Of a stretch of 64,000 nt of DNA, positions 50,619 to 59,421 are shown one piece after another. The position numbers were made by a program, and so were the translations under genes. Positions within the stretch are counted from its first letter, which is position 1. Each line of letters begins with the position of its first letter. Under the pieces are notes generated by a model. The model did no database searches, was not told the DNA's origin, and saw only the letters and a list, made by a program, of their open reading frames with translations. Source of the stretch: Actinomycetes bacterium (GTDB lineage Bacteria > Actinomycetota > Actinomycetes > Propionibacteriales > Nocardioidaceae); assembly GCA_023417775.1 (NCBI GenBank), contig JAEZEJ010000025.1, positions 1 through 64,000 of the forward strand. Reading direction: 5' to 3'.

Positions 50619-51382
50619 GAGAAGCTCCTGGTGGTGGCGAGGCCGGCAGCGACGGTCCAGCCGGCGAGGACAGCGAGAGCGGCGTACGGCGGCGCCCCGG
50701 TCGCGAAGGTCTCGCGCAAGCCTTCACCGAGCGCCCCGGAGGGCAGCAGCACGAGGACGGTCTGCGCCAGATCGGGATAACGGTCCAGGGGCACGAGCAG
50801 GCCGCCGCCGACCAGCAGGACCACGTAGACCAGATTGGCGACCGCGAGGGTCGCCTCCGCACGCAGCGTGCCGGCGATCAGCAGTGCGAGCGCCCCGAAG
50901 GCCGCGGTGCCGAGTACGACGAGGACGAGCATCCACAGCCACGGGGCCAGCCCGCCGACCGGTTCCCAGCCGAGCAGCAGCGCCACCGAGCTCAGCAGGG
51001 CCAGCTGGACGATCTCCACGATCGCGACAGCGCCGATCTTGCCGATCATCAGTCCAGAGCGTGGCAGCGGCGAGGCTCCGAGCCGCTTGAGTACCCCGTA
51101 GCGCCGCTCGAAACCGGTGGCGATGGCCAGTGAGGTGAAGGAGGTCGACAACACGGCGAGGGCCAGCACACCAGGGGTGATGATGTCGATCGGACGGCCG
51201 GGTCCGAGGTCGACGATGCGGTCCGAGTGCGTGCCGGCGATCAGCAGGATCAGCGGGATGATGATCGTCAGGAGCAGCTGTTCGCCGTTGCGGGCCAGCA
51301 GCCGCAGCTCCATGAGGGTCTGTGCGCGCAGCATCGAGGCTCGCGGGGCGGCGCCGGGTGCGGGGGACAGGTCGAGGCTCAT
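50609..51382 (-). CDS. ABC-2 type transporter permease
   Basis: A 257-residue membrane subunit with about six helices. It starts with a short cytoplasmic segment ending in AQTLMELRLLARNGEQLLLTIIIPLILLIAG, followed by LSTSFTSLAIATGFERRYGVLKRLGASPLPRSGLMIGK, the usual ABC-2 consensus. It overlaps the ATPase gene by 4 bases. The pair is a homologue of the transporter next to ctaA and sufR in mycobacteria (Rv1456c-Rv1458c region); the cargo is not known. ATG 51382 is preferred to upstream in-frame codons that lie within the ATPase gene. Confidence 0.88.
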   Translation of the reverse strand: MSLDLSPAPGAAPRASMLRAQTLMELRLLARNGEQLLLTIIIPLILLIAGTHSDRIVDLGPGRPIDIITPGVLALAVLSTSFTSLAIATGFERRYGVLKRLGASPLPRSGLMIGKIGAVAIVEIVQLALLSSVALLLGWEPVGGLAPWLWMLVLVVLGTAAFGALALLIAGTLRAEATLAVANLVYVVLLVGGGLLVPLDRYPDLAQTVLVLLPSGALGEGLRETFATGAPPYAALAVLAGWTVAAGLATTRSFSWE

Positions 51383-52299
51383 CGCAGGGCCTTCCCGGTG
51401 AGGTCGAGGAAACGATCCTCCAGCGATCGTCGCTCGACGAGGATCGACTCGACGAGCACATCGGCGTCGCGGAACCACCCCGTCACCTCGGTGACCAGGG
51501 CGGGGGAGATGTCGCCGGTCACGACGTACTGACCGGGCACCGGCTCGTCGGCGGTGGTGCCCGGCGGCAGCGCGGCGGCGAGGGCGTGGGCATCGAGTCC
51601 GGCGGGAGCGACGACGTGCAAGGTATTGCGCGCGTCGGCCCCGGTCAGCTCGCGAGGTGTGCCGGAGGCGATCACGCGCCCGGAGTCGACGATGTAGACC
51701 GCGTCGCTGAGCTCCTCGGCCTCGTCCATGAAATGAGTGGTCAGCACGGTCGTGACCCCCTGGTCGCGCAGCTCGACGAGCAGGTCCCAGGTCGCGCGTC
51801 GCGACTGTGGATCGAGCCCCGCGCTCGGCTCGTCGAGGAACAGCAGCTCGGGGCGGCCCACCATCGCCATGGCGAGGCTGAGCCGCTGCTTCTGTCCACC
51901 GGACATGCGGCGGTAGGGCGTCGCCGCGAAGGCATCGATGCCGAGGCGCTCCATGAGGGCGTCGACATCGAGCGGGTGCGCGTGCAATGCCGCCATGTGA
52001 CGCAGCATCTCCTCAGCGCGCACGCCGAGCCAGGCCCCACCGGACTGGAGCATGACGCCGACCCTCGGGCGCACGGCCGCGGCATCGAGGACGGGGTCGA
52101 GGCCGAAGACGCGGACAGTGCCCTGGTGCGGCCGCCGGAAGCCCTCGCAGGTCTCGATGGTGGTGGTCTTGCCGGCGCCGTTCGGCCCGAGGATGGCGGT
52201 GATGGTGCCGGTCTCGACCCGCAGGGACAGGCCGTCGACCGCGGTCACATCGCCGTAGCGCATGGCGAGGTCGCTGACATCGACGGCGGGGTGTGGCAC
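51379..52299 (-). CDS. ABC transporter ATP-binding protein
   Basis: A 306-residue ATPase. Walker A GPNGAGKTTTIE is near residue 37, the signature MSGGQKQRLSLAMAM near residue 132, Walker B LLFLDEPSAGLDPQSRR near residue 152, and the H-loop VLTTHFMDEAEELSD near residue 187. The C-terminal ~90 residues form the extension seen in drug- or lipid-exporting DrrA-like ATPases. Together with the ABC-2 permease it makes an exporter. GTG 52299 follows TAGACT by six bases. Confidence 0.92.
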   Translation of the reverse strand: MPHPAVDVSDLAMRYGDVTAVDGLSLRVETGTITAILGPNGAGKTTTIETCEGFRRPHQGTVRVFGLDPVLDAAAVRPRVGVMLQSGGAWLGVRAEEMLRHMAALHAHPLDVDALMERLGIDAFAATPYRRMSGGQKQRLSLAMAMVGRPELLFLDEPSAGLDPQSRRATWDLLVELRDQGVTTVLTTHFMDEAEELSDAVYIVDSGRVIASGTPRELTGADARNTLHVVAPAGLDAHALAAALPPGTTADEPVPGQYVVTGDISPALVTEVTGWFRDADVLVESILVERRSLEDRFLDLTGKALR

Positions 52300-52371
52300 T
52301 CCGCCAGTCTAATGAGCGCGATGAGCCGGTCGTCAGCAGTGTCGGTGGTAGCCGACGGCTACGCTGACGCG

Positions 52372-52623
52372 GTGCGTAAGACAGTGCAGGTCATCGGAGC
52401 GATGGTGGCCGGCCTCGGTGCCATCCTCGCCATTCTGGGCGTCCTCGGGGTCATCATCTCGGCGGTGATGCTCGTGGTCGAGTACTCCAAGGGCGAGGAA
52501 GTGGACCTTGCGGTCCTGTATCTGAGTCTGGTGCTGGTCGTGGTGGGCTGGGTGATCGTCCGGGTGACCGGGAGGCGCTTGCGCGACACCGCGTCCGCAG
52601 TGATGGACCTGCTGAACTGGTAG
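52372..52623 (+). CDS. Small two-helix membrane protein
   Basis: An 83-residue hypothetical protein with two hydrophobic helices: TVQVIGAMVAGLGAILAILG continuing to about residue 33, and LAVLYLSLVLVVVGWVIVRVTG. A short charged loop (EYSKGEEVD) joins them, and the tail is amphipathic (RRLRDTASAVMDLLNW). TACGCT six bases before GTG 52372 favours this leaderless start over ATG 52321 or 52312, which are also in frame. I do not recognise the family. It stands alone between the ABC ATPase (divergent) and ligC. Confidence 0.65.
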   Translation: MRKTVQVIGAMVAGLGAILAILGVLGVIISAVMLVVEYSKGEEVDLAVLYLSLVLVVVGWVIVRVTGRRLRDTASAVMDLLNW

Positions 52624-52716
52624 GCAGCCGGGCGCGTAGGAGGCGGGGCTCCTCGTCGGTGATCTGTCCTCGCTCGGCGGGGGGACAGTCGGCTCGGTGT
52701 CCCTTAGATTGGCCCC

Positions 52717-53823
52717 ATGGATCTTCCCGTGATGCCGCCGGTGCGGCCGATGCTGGCGAAGTCGGTCAAGGGCGTGCCGGCCGCCGATGCCGTCGAGGGC
52801 GGGTTGGTCTACGAGCCGAAGTGGGATGGATTCCGCGCCATCGTCTTCCGCGACGGGGACGAGGTCGAGATCGCCAGCAGGTCCACGAAGTCGCTGACGC
52901 GATACTTCCCTGAGATGGTCGCGGCCGTCCGCGAGCTGTTGCCCGAGCGCTGCGTGGTCGACGGTGAGATCGTCGTCGTCAACGGCGACCGGCTCGACTT
53001 CGATCTCCTCAGCCAGCGGATCCATCCGGCTGCGTCGCGGGTCACGCTGCTGGCCGAGCAGTGGCCGGCGCGGCTGGTGCTCTTCGATCTCCTGGCGATC
53101 GACGATGAGGACCTCACCGAGCAGCCCTTCTCGGCTCGCCGGGAACGACTGGTGGCCGCGCTCGACGGCGTCGACGGTCCGGTGAGCGTCACGCGCGTCA
53201 CCGACGACACCGCGGTGGCCGAGGAATGGTTCGACAGCTTCGAGGGCGCCGGGCTCGATGGCGTCGTCGCCAAGCCGCTCACCTCGACCTACGCGCCCAA
53301 CGGGCGGGTCATGCTCAAGGTCAAGCACGCCAGGACCGCCGATGTCGTCGTCGCGGGCTATCGGCTGCACAAGACCTCGACTCCCGATCGGCCCCTGCTC
53401 GGCTCTCTGCTCCTCGGCCTCTACGCCGATGACGGCCGCCTGCAGCATGTCGGCGTGGCGGCGTCGTTCACCGAGCAGCGACGTGAGGAGCTGATCGAGG
53501 AGCTGGCCCCGCTCGTCGCCACGCCCGATGACGAGCATCCGTGGTCGGCATGGCAGGACGAGGAAGCTCAGGCGTCGGGTCGGCTGCCCGGTGGGCAGAG
53601 CCGTTGGACGGGAACGAAGGACCTGTCCTTCGTGCCGCTGCGGCCCGAGCGGGTCGCCGAGGTGGGATATGAGCACATGGAGGGCGATGGCGACGGCGGG
53701 CGTTTTCGGCACACGGCCCGTTTCAAGCGTTGGCGCGACGACCGGGAGCCGGAGTCCTGCACCTATGAGCAGCTCGAAGAGGTGGCCCGTTATGACCTCG
53801 CGGATGTGCTGGGAGCCGGCTGA
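52717..53823 (+). CDS. ligC: ATP-dependent DNA ligase, LigC type
   Basis: Seals nicks with ATP. The 368 residues consist of the nucleotidyltransferase domain with AMP-accepting Lys35 in YEPKWDGFRA, VVDGEIVV, FDLLAID (motif III), EGAGLDGVVAKPL (motif IV) and MLKVKHARTADVVVAGYR (motif V), then an OB-fold domain. It lacks polymerase and nuclease domains, matching M. tuberculosis LigC (Rv3731) rather than LigD. TAGATT six bases before ATG 52717 suggests a leaderless mRNA. It faces a PolDom gene on the other strand with 37 bp between stops, as in mycobacteria. Confidence 0.93.
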   Translation: MDLPVMPPVRPMLAKSVKGVPAADAVEGGLVYEPKWDGFRAIVFRDGDEVEIASRSTKSLTRYFPEMVAAVRELLPERCVVDGEIVVVNGDRLDFDLLSQRIHPAASRVTLLAEQWPARLVLFDLLAIDDEDLTEQPFSARRERLVAALDGVDGPVSVTRVTDDTAVAEEWFDSFEGAGLDGVVAKPLTSTYAPNGRVMLKVKHARTADVVVAGYRLHKTSTPDRPLLGSLLLGLYADDGRLQHVGVAASFTEQRREELIEELAPLVATPDDEHPWSAWQDEEAQASGRLPGGQSRWTGTKDLSFVPLRPERVAEVGYEHMEGDGDGGRFRHTARFKRWRDDREPESCTYEQLEEVARYDLADVLGAG

Positions 53824-53860
53824 ACTCGTTGCCGGCCTGCCGCGCCTGGAGGGCGTGAGC

Positions 53861-54919
53861 TCACTCGTCGGCGCGCGCTTTGGAGGGCTGCACGCGCCGA
53901 GGCTCGCCGGGCATCTTGGGATAGTCCGGGGGATAGGGCATCTCGCCCTCGCCGTTCTCCTCGTCGCGGGCGTACCACTCCAGTAGCGTCTCCAGGCCGA
54001 AGGCCTCGTCGTCGATCGTCGACCAAGCATCCGGGCGCCGCTCCAGCAGCGCCGGCACCGTCGTGAGGTTCAGCGTCCGGGGGTCGTCGAGATCGAACAG
54101 CTCATCCCAGGTCAGCGGCGTGGAGACCGGAGCCCCGGGCTTGGGGCGCAGGCTGTAGGCGCTGGCGATCGTGCGGTCGCGGGCGTTCTGGTTGAAGTCG
54201 ACGAAGATCCGCTCGCCGCGCTCCTCCTTCCACCACGCGGTGGTGACGCGATCGTCGCGGCGGGACAGCTCGCGCCCGAAGGCGAGGGCCGCGTGACGGA
54301 CATCGGTGAAGGTCCACCGCGGCTCGATCCGCACGAAGACGTGCACGCCGCGGTTGCCGCTGGTCTTGGCGAAGCCGCGCATCCCGATCTCCTCCAGCAG
54401 CTCCTTGGCGCTGCGGGCCACCCGTCGGGCGTCGTGGAAGTCGGTGCCGGGCTGCGGGTCGAGGTCGATCCGCAGCTCATCGGGACGGTCCACATCGGCG
54501 CGGCGCACCGGCCAGGGGTGGAAGGTGATCGCACCCATCTGGGCGGCCCAGGCGGCGACGGCGATCTCCGTCGGGCAGATCTCGTCGGCGCGACGCCCGG
54601 ACGGGAAGTTGATCCGGACCGTCTCCAGGTAGTCGGGAGCGCCCTTGGGTACGCGCTTCTGGTAGAACGCATCGCCGTGATTGTCCTGCCGGGTCGAGAG
54701 GGTCATCCCCTCGCGGACCCCCTTCGGCCATCGTTCGAGGGTGGTCGGACGTTCGCATAAAGCGCGCATCAGTCCGTCGCCGACCTTCACGATGTACTCG
54801 ACCACCTCGAGCTTGGTGATATCGGGCGTGTGATCGGTCGCCTCGAAGATGACACGGTCGGGGCTGGAGACGCGGACGCTGCGTCCCCCCGCCTCGACCT
54901 GCGCGGAGGAAGTGGCCAT
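53861..54919 (-). CDS. LigD-type primase-polymerase domain protein (PolDom)
   Basis: A stand-alone archaeo-eukaryotic primase-like polymerase, 352 residues, homologous to the polymerase domain of LigD and to M. tuberculosis Rv3730c. The metal-binding Asp152 and Asp154 lie in LRIDLDPQPGTDF. SGNRGVHVFVRIEP and ERIFVDFNQNARDRTIASAYS complete the active site. The C-terminal ~50 residues are acidic and Pro-rich. Such enzymes fill gaps and prefer ribonucleotides. With LigC it can form a two-protein gap-filling and ligation system. No ku gene is in the window. The start ATG 54919 follows TATCGT by five bases. Confidence 0.92.
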   Translation of the reverse strand: MATSSAQVEAGGRSVRVSSPDRVIFEATDHTPDITKLEVVEYIVKVGDGLMRALCERPTTLERWPKGVREGMTLSTRQDNHGDAFYQKRVPKGAPDYLETVRINFPSGRRADEICPTEIAVAAWAAQMGAITFHPWPVRRADVDRPDELRIDLDPQPGTDFHDARRVARSAKELLEEIGMRGFAKTSGNRGVHVFVRIEPRWTFTDVRHAALAFGRELSRRDDRVTTAWWKEERGERIFVDFNQNARDRTIASAYSLRPKPGAPVSTPLTWDELFDLDDPRTLNLTTVPALLERRPDAWSTIDDEAFGLETLLEWYARDEENGEGEMPYPPDYPKMPGEPRRVQPSKARADE

Positions 54920-54972
54920 GCCTCACGATAGCGCCGTGTGACCATCGGCACGTCGCGATCGAAAGGCCCAGA

Positions 54973-54992
54973 GTAAGGCGAACCTTCGTTGA
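54973..54992 (+). promoter_or_regulatory. Putative iron-regulator box upstream of sufR
   Basis: GTAAGG-CGA-ACCTTCGTTGA is identical to the element before acnA (2493-2512) except for the three centre bases. TAAGGCGAACCTTC matches 10 of 14 bases of the core of a DtxR/IdeR box as I recall it. Its end overlaps the -35 of sufR. Confidence 0.55.
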
Positions 54993-55018
54993 ATGACGGG
55001 AATGAATAACGGCACACT
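54989..55018 (+). promoter_or_regulatory. sufR operon promoter
   Basis: TTGAAT (54989-54994) and CACACT (55013-55018) are 18 bp apart. The -10 is weak but keeps the A at position 2 and T at position 6, and lies six bases before the GTG start, as in other leaderless genes here. The iron box overlaps the -35 and the SufR operator overlaps the -10. Confidence 0.45.
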
Positions 55019-55028
55019 GGTGTTGTGA
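55014..55028. promoter_or_regulatory. SufR operator ACACT-N5-TGTGA
   Basis: ACACT-GGTGT-TGTGA matches the inverted repeat reported for SufR of M. tuberculosis upstream of its own gene. It covers the -10, the start point and the GTG start codon of sufR, so SufR binding would block transcription of the whole suf operon. Confidence 0.7.
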
Positions 55029-55717
55029 AAAACATGCGGACTGCCGAAGCGACGTCGCCCAGCGACGATGCGCCGACGCGTCTGCGTGTGGCCGAGTGCC
55101 TCCTCGCGCACGGCGCGTCGACGGCCGCGAGCCTGGCGGAGCACCTCGACCTCACGCCGGCGGCGGTACGGCGTCATCTGGACGCTCTCCTCGAACAGGG
55201 CCTCATCGCGGCCCGCGAGGAGAGGATCGTCGGCCAGCGTCGCCGCGGCCGGCCCGCGCGCGTCTTCGTGCTCACCGATGCCGGACGCGACCAGTTCACG
55301 CAGGCCTACGACGATCTCGCGGCCGAGGCGCTGCGGTATCTGCACGCCACCGGTGGCGACGATGCCGTCAAGGCCTTCGCCCGATTCCGTCTGGCCGGGC
55401 TCGAGGGGCGCTATCGCGCGCTGCTCGCCGCGGTCGACACCACCGAGGAACGCGCCCGCGTCCTCGCCCATGCCCTGACCGAGGACGGCTTCGCCGCCTC
55501 CGTCAGCAGCTCGCCCTCGGGCGAGCAAATGTGCCAGCACCATTGCCCTGTCGCCCACGTCGCGGGGGAGTTCCCCCAGCTGTGCGACGCGGAGACCGAG
55601 CTCTTCGCCGAACTGCTGGGCACTCACGTCCAACGGCTCGCCACGATCGCCCACGGCGATGGTGTGTGCACCACCCACCTTCCGAAAGCCCCCACATCAG
55701 AGAGGGTGTCGTCATGA
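55025..55717 (+). CDS. sufR: SufR, Fe-S-cluster-sensing repressor of the suf operon
   Basis: A 230-residue regulator. The winged helix-turn-helix (about 18-85) contains [27 protein letters not shown] and the wing [21 protein letters not shown]. Cys170, Cys174, Cys187 and Cys215 form a C-x3-C-x12-C set plus a distal Cys that can hold a [4Fe-4S] cluster. When the cluster is present the protein represses suf; loss under iron or oxidative stress lifts repression. The GTG at 55025 is chosen from its -10 spacing; ATG 55034 is an alternative. The stop overlaps the sufB ATG (ATGA). Confidence 0.93.
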   Translation: MKNMRTAEATSPSDDAPTRLRVAECLLAHGASTAASLAEHLDLTPAAVRRHLDALLEQGLIAAREERIVGQRRRGRPARVFVLTDAGRDQFTQAYDDLAAEALRYLHATGGDDAVKAFARFRLAGLEGRYRALLAAVDTTEERARVLAHALTEDGFAASVSSSPSGEQMCQHHCPVAHVAGEFPQLCDAETELFAELLGTHVQRLATIAHGDGVCTTHLPKAPTSERVSS

Positions 55718-57150
55718 CCACGACGCACGAGACCAACCAGATCGAGGAGCTCAATCCCGGTCTGAAGGAGGTCGGCAACTACGAGTTCGGCTGGGCCGAT
55801 CCCGATGTCGCCGGCGCCAGCGCGAAGCGCGGCCTGAATGAGTCGATCGTCCGCGACATCTCGGGCAAGAAGGACGAGCCCGAATGGATGCTGGAGCGTC
55901 GTCTGAAGGGTCTCAAGCTCTTCGAGCGCAAGCCCATGCCGACGTGGGGTGCCGATCTCACCGGCATCGACTTCGACAACATCAAGTACTTCGTGCGCTC
56001 CTCGGAGAAGCAGGCCCAGAGCTGGGAGGACCTGCCCGAGGACATCAAGAACACCTACGACAAGCTCGGCATCCCCGAGGCGGAGAAGCAGCGCCTCGTC
56101 GCCGGTGTCGCCGCGCAGTACGAGTCGGAGGTCGTCTACCACTCGATCCGTGAGGACCTCGAGGCCCAGGGTGTGCTGTTCCTGGACACCGACACGGCCC
56201 TCAAGGAGCACCCGGAGATCTTCGAGGAGTACTTCGGCACCGTCATCCCGACCGGCGACAACAAGTTCGCCGCGCTCAACACGGCGGTGTGGTCCGGTGG
56301 CTCGTTCATCTACGTGCCCAAGGGCGTCCACGTGGACATCCCGCTGCAGGCCTACTTCCGGATCAACACCGAGAACATGGGTCAGTTCGAGCGCACCCTC
56401 ATCATCGCCGACGAGGACTCGTACGTGCACTACGTCGAGGGCTGCACCGCGCCGATCTACTCCAGCGACTCGCTGCACTCGGCCGTCGTCGAGATCATCG
56501 TGAAGAAGAACGCCCGGGTGCGGTACACCACGATCCAGAACTGGTCGAACAATGTGTACAACCTGGTCACCAAGCGCGCCACCTGCGAGGAGGGCGCGAC
56601 CATGGAGTGGATCGACGGCAATATCGGCTCCAAGGTGACGATGAAGTACCCCGCCGTCTACCTGATGGGCGAGCACGCCCGCGGGGAGACGCTGTCGATC
56701 GCCTTCGCGGGCGTCGACCAGTACCAGGACACCGGGGCCAAGATGGTGCACGCCGCACCGCGCACCTCGAGCTCGATCCTGTCCAAGTCCGTCGCCCGAG
56801 GCGGGGGCCGCACCTCCTACCGCGGTCTGCTGCAGGTGCTGGACGGTGCCGAGCACTCCGCCAGCACCGTCAAGTGCGATGCCCTGCTGGTTGATCAGAT
56901 CAGCCGCTCGGACACGTACCCCTATGTGGACGTCCGCGAGGACGACGTCACCCTCGGCCACGAGGCGACCGTCTCCAAGGTGAGCGAGGACCAGCTCTTC
57001 TACTTCATGTCGCGTGGCATGGAAGAGGACGAGGCGATGGCGATGATCGTCCGCGGCTTCGTGGAGCCGATCGCCCGTGAGCTGCCGATGGAGTACGCCC
57101 TCGAGCTCAACCGCCTCATCGAACTGCAAATGGAAGGAGCGGTCGGCTAA
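55714..57150 (+). CDS. sufB: Fe-S cluster assembly scaffold SufB
   Basis: Part of the SufBCD complex on which new Fe-S clusters are built. The 478 residues show the typical N-terminal helical region ([34 protein letters not shown]) and the beta-helix core with [52 protein letters not shown] and the C-terminal [22 protein letters not shown]. Its ATG overlaps the sufR stop, so it is translated with sufR. sufD follows after two bases. Confidence 0.97.
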   Translation: MTTTHETNQIEELNPGLKEVGNYEFGWADPDVAGASAKRGLNESIVRDISGKKDEPEWMLERRLKGLKLFERKPMPTWGADLTGIDFDNIKYFVRSSEKQAQSWEDLPEDIKNTYDKLGIPEAEKQRLVAGVAAQYESEVVYHSIREDLEAQGVLFLDTDTALKEHPEIFEEYFGTVIPTGDNKFAALNTAVWSGGSFIYVPKGVHVDIPLQAYFRINTENMGQFERTLIIADEDSYVHYVEGCTAPIYSSDSLHSAVVEIIVKKNARVRYTTIQNWSNNVYNLVTKRATCEEGATMEWIDGNIGSKVTMKYPAVYLMGEHARGETLSIAFAGVDQYQDTGAKMVHAAPRTSSSILSKSVARGGGRTSYRGLLQVLDGAEHSASTVKCDALLVDQISRSDTYPYVDVREDDVTLGHEATVSKVSEDQLFYFMSRGMEEDEAMAMIVRGFVEPIARELPMEYALELNRLIELQMEGAVG

Positions 57151-57152
57151 AC

Positions 57153-58319
57153 ATGACCGCCACTGTGGACAATTTCTCGAGTGCGCTGGAACTGGAGCAT
57201 GTCGAGTCCCACCTGCACCCCGAGCCGTCCTATGACGTCGAGGCCCACCCCAAGCCCACGGGCCTGGAGGAGATCTGGCGCTTCACCCCGCTCAAGCGGC
57301 TCCGTGGGCTGCTGGACGGACCCGCATCGGACGCGCGGCTGGCGCGCTCGGAGGATCTGCCTGAGGGCGCGAGCCTGAGCGCGATCTCGCGCGAGGAGGC
57401 CAAGGCGCTCGGCGGAATCGCACCGCTGGACCGACTGGCCGCCCTCGCGGTCGAGAACGCCCCCGATGCCATGCTGCTCACTATCGACGGCGAGCTCGAC
57501 GCGCCGGTCCGTCTGAACTGGTCCGGGGAAGCCGCCGATCAGATCGTGTGGGGTCATACGGTCGTCAAGGTCGCGCCCTTCGCGAAGGCCACGGTGCTGC
57601 TCGATCACATCGGCAGCGCCACCTACGGCAGCACCGTCACCTATCTCGTGGGCGATGGCGCACAGCTCACGGTGATCAGCCTGGCCGACTGGGAGGACGA
57701 CGCCGTGCACGCCGTGCAGAACGGTGTCTCGGTCGGTCGCGACGCCCAGGTGCGGTTCTTCGAGTTCACCCTGGGCGGCGATCTCGTCCGGTCGTCGACG
57801 AATGTCGACTACCGGGGCACCGGCGGCAGCGCTGAGCTGTTCGGCGTGTACTTCGCCGATGCCGGCCAGCACCTCGAGCATCGTCAGTTCGTGGATCACA
57901 CGGCCCCCAAGACGCGCAGCAATGTGGTCTACAAGGGCGCATTGCAGGGTCAGGACGCTCACACCGTGTGGATCGGCAATGTGCTCATCCGCAAGGTGGC
58001 CGAAGGCATCGAGACCTTCGAGCAGAACGACAATCTCGTGCTCACCGACGGCGCCAAGGCCGACTCGGTGCCCAATCTCGAGATCGAGACCGGTGAGATC
58101 GCCGGTGCGGGCCACGCGTCGACCACCGGCCGCTTCGACGACGAGCACCTGTTCTATCTGCAGAGCCGTGGCATCGAGGAGACCGAGGCGCGCCGCCTGG
58201 TCGTGCACGGCTTCTTCAACGACATCATCCGCCGGATCGGTGTCGCGGACCTGCAGGAGCGCCTCACCTCGGCGATCGAGGACGAGCTGGCGACCGTCGT
58301 CGGCCGCCTGGAGTCCTGA
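57153..58319 (+). CDS. sufD: Fe-S cluster assembly protein SufD
   Basis: Partner of SufB in the SufBCD scaffold, 388 residues. The N-terminus is helical and variable (ELEHVESHLHPEPSYDVEAHPKPTGLEEIWRFTPLKRLRGL). The beta-helix core and C-terminus have HRQFVDHTAPKTRSNVVYKGALQGQDAHTVWIGNVLI, FEQNDNLVLTDGAKADSVPNLEIETGEIAGAGHASTTGRFDDEHLFYLQSRGI, with the conserved His of GHAST. It starts two bases after sufB and ends 11 bases before the Rieske gene. Confidence 0.96.
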   Translation: MTATVDNFSSALELEHVESHLHPEPSYDVEAHPKPTGLEEIWRFTPLKRLRGLLDGPASDARLARSEDLPEGASLSAISREEAKALGGIAPLDRLAALAVENAPDAMLLTIDGELDAPVRLNWSGEAADQIVWGHTVVKVAPFAKATVLLDHIGSATYGSTVTYLVGDGAQLTVISLADWEDDAVHAVQNGVSVGRDAQVRFFEFTLGGDLVRSSTNVDYRGTGGSAELFGVYFADAGQHLEHRQFVDHTAPKTRSNVVYKGALQGQDAHTVWIGNVLIRKVAEGIETFEQNDNLVLTDGAKADSVPNLEIETGEIAGAGHASTTGRFDDEHLFYLQSRGIEETEARRLVVHGFFNDIIRRIGVADLQERLTSAIEDELATVVGRLES

Positions 58320-58330
58320 GGAGCCGCGCG

Positions 58331-58654
58331 GTGTCCTTTAAAGAGGCTGCTCCGCTGGGCGACGTGCCGGAGGGCGCGGCGCTCGGCATCGAGATCGACG
58401 GCGTCGATATCGCTCTGGTCCGCCAGGGCGACGACGTCTACGCCATCCAGGACTGGTGTTCGCACGCTGAAATCCCGCTGTCGGACGGCGACGTGGAGGG
58501 CTGCACCATCGAGTGCTTCCTGCACGGCTCGCGCTTCGACCTGCGGACCGGCGAGGCGCTGAGCCTCCCGGCCACCGAACCCGTCCCCGTGTACGCCACC
58601 AAGATCGAGGGAGAGACCGTCTGGGTCGATCTCCCCACCGAAAGCGAGAACTGA
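58331..58654 (+). CDS. Rieske-type [2Fe-2S] ferredoxin in the suf operon
   Basis: A 107-residue soluble Rieske protein. The cluster ligands are Cys43 and His45 (WCSHAE) and Cys62 and His65 (ECFLHGS). It resembles small ferredoxin subunits of non-haem dioxygenases. In actinobacterial suf operons such a gene commonly lies between sufD and sufC, where it may carry electrons for cluster assembly; this role is unproved. The gene starts 11 bp after sufD with GTG and ends two bases before sufC. Confidence 0.9.
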   Translation: MSFKEAAPLGDVPEGAALGIEIDGVDIALVRQGDDVYAIQDWCSHAEIPLSDGDVEGCTIECFLHGSRFDLRTGEALSLPATEPVPVYATKIEGETVWVDLPTESEN

Positions 58655-58656
58655 GC

Positions 58657-59421
58657 ATGTCCACTCTGGAGATCAAGAACCTTCACGTCTCGGTAGACAC
58701 CGAGGACGGCGCGAAGGAGATCCTGCGCGGGGTCGATCTGACGATCAACTCCGGCGAGGTCCACGCCATCATGGGCCCGAACGGCTCGGGCAAGTCCACC
58801 CTCGCGTACTCGATCGCCGGGCATCCCAAGTACAACGTCACCGACGGCGAGGTGCTGCTCGACGGCGAGAACATCCTGGAGCTGAGCGTCGACGAGCGTG
58901 CCCGTGCGGGCCTCTTCCTGGCGATGCAGTATCCGGTCGAGGTTCCGGGCGTGTCGGTCGCCAACTTCCTGCGCACCGCCAAGACGGCGGTCGACGGCGA
59001 GGCGCCGAAGCTCCGCACCTGGGTCAAGGACGTCAACGCCGCCCTCGAGCGCGTCACCCTCGACCCCGCGTTCGCACAGCGCAGCGTGAACGAGGGCTTC
59101 TCCGGCGGAGAGAAGAAGCGCCACGAGATCGCCCAGCTGGAGCTGCTGAACCCCAAGTTCGCGGTGCTGGACGAGACCGACTCCGGCCTGGACATCGACG
59201 CCCTGCGGGTCGTCTCCGATGGCGTCAACCGGTACACCGAGCAGGGTGACCGCGGCGTGCTGCTGATCACCCACTACACGCGCATCCTGAACTACATCAA
59301 GCCCGACTACGTGCACGTCTTCGTCGCCGGCCGGCTCGCCGAGTCCGGTGGGCAGGAGCTCGCCGAGCAGCTCGAGGCCGAGGGCTACGACAAGTACGTG
59401 AAGGCGGCCGCGGCGCTGTGA
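58657..59421 (+). CDS. sufC: Fe-S assembly ATPase SufC
   Basis: The ATPase of the SufBCD scaffold, 254 residues. Walker A is GPNGSGKSTLAYS (near residue 40), the signature region is GFSGGEKKRHEIAQLELL (near residue 148), Walker B is FAVLDETDSGLDIDALRVV (near residue 168) and the H-loop is LLITHYTRIL. Note DETDSGLD, the SufC form of the D-loop. ATG 58657 follows the Rieske stop by two bases; the stop overlaps the sufS GTG. Confidence 0.97.
   Translation: MSTLEIKNLHVSVDTEDGAKEILRGVDLTINSGEVHAIMGPNGSGKSTLAYSIAGHPKYNVTDGEVLLDGENILELSVDERARAGLFLAMQYPVEVPGVSVANFLRTAKTAVDGEAPKLRTWVKDVNAALERVTLDPAFAQRSVNEGFSGGEKKRHEIAQLELLNPKFAVLDETDSGLDIDALRVVSDGVNRYTEQGDRGVLLITHYTRILNYIKPDYVHVFVAGRLAESGGQELAEQLEAEGYDKYVKAAAAL

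Noticed and set aside
53845..53870. GTGAGCTCAC palindrome between ligC and the PolDom gene as a terminator
   Set aside because: It has no loop and only 5-bp half-arms, so it cannot form a useful hairpin. No clear terminator is seen between these convergent genes.
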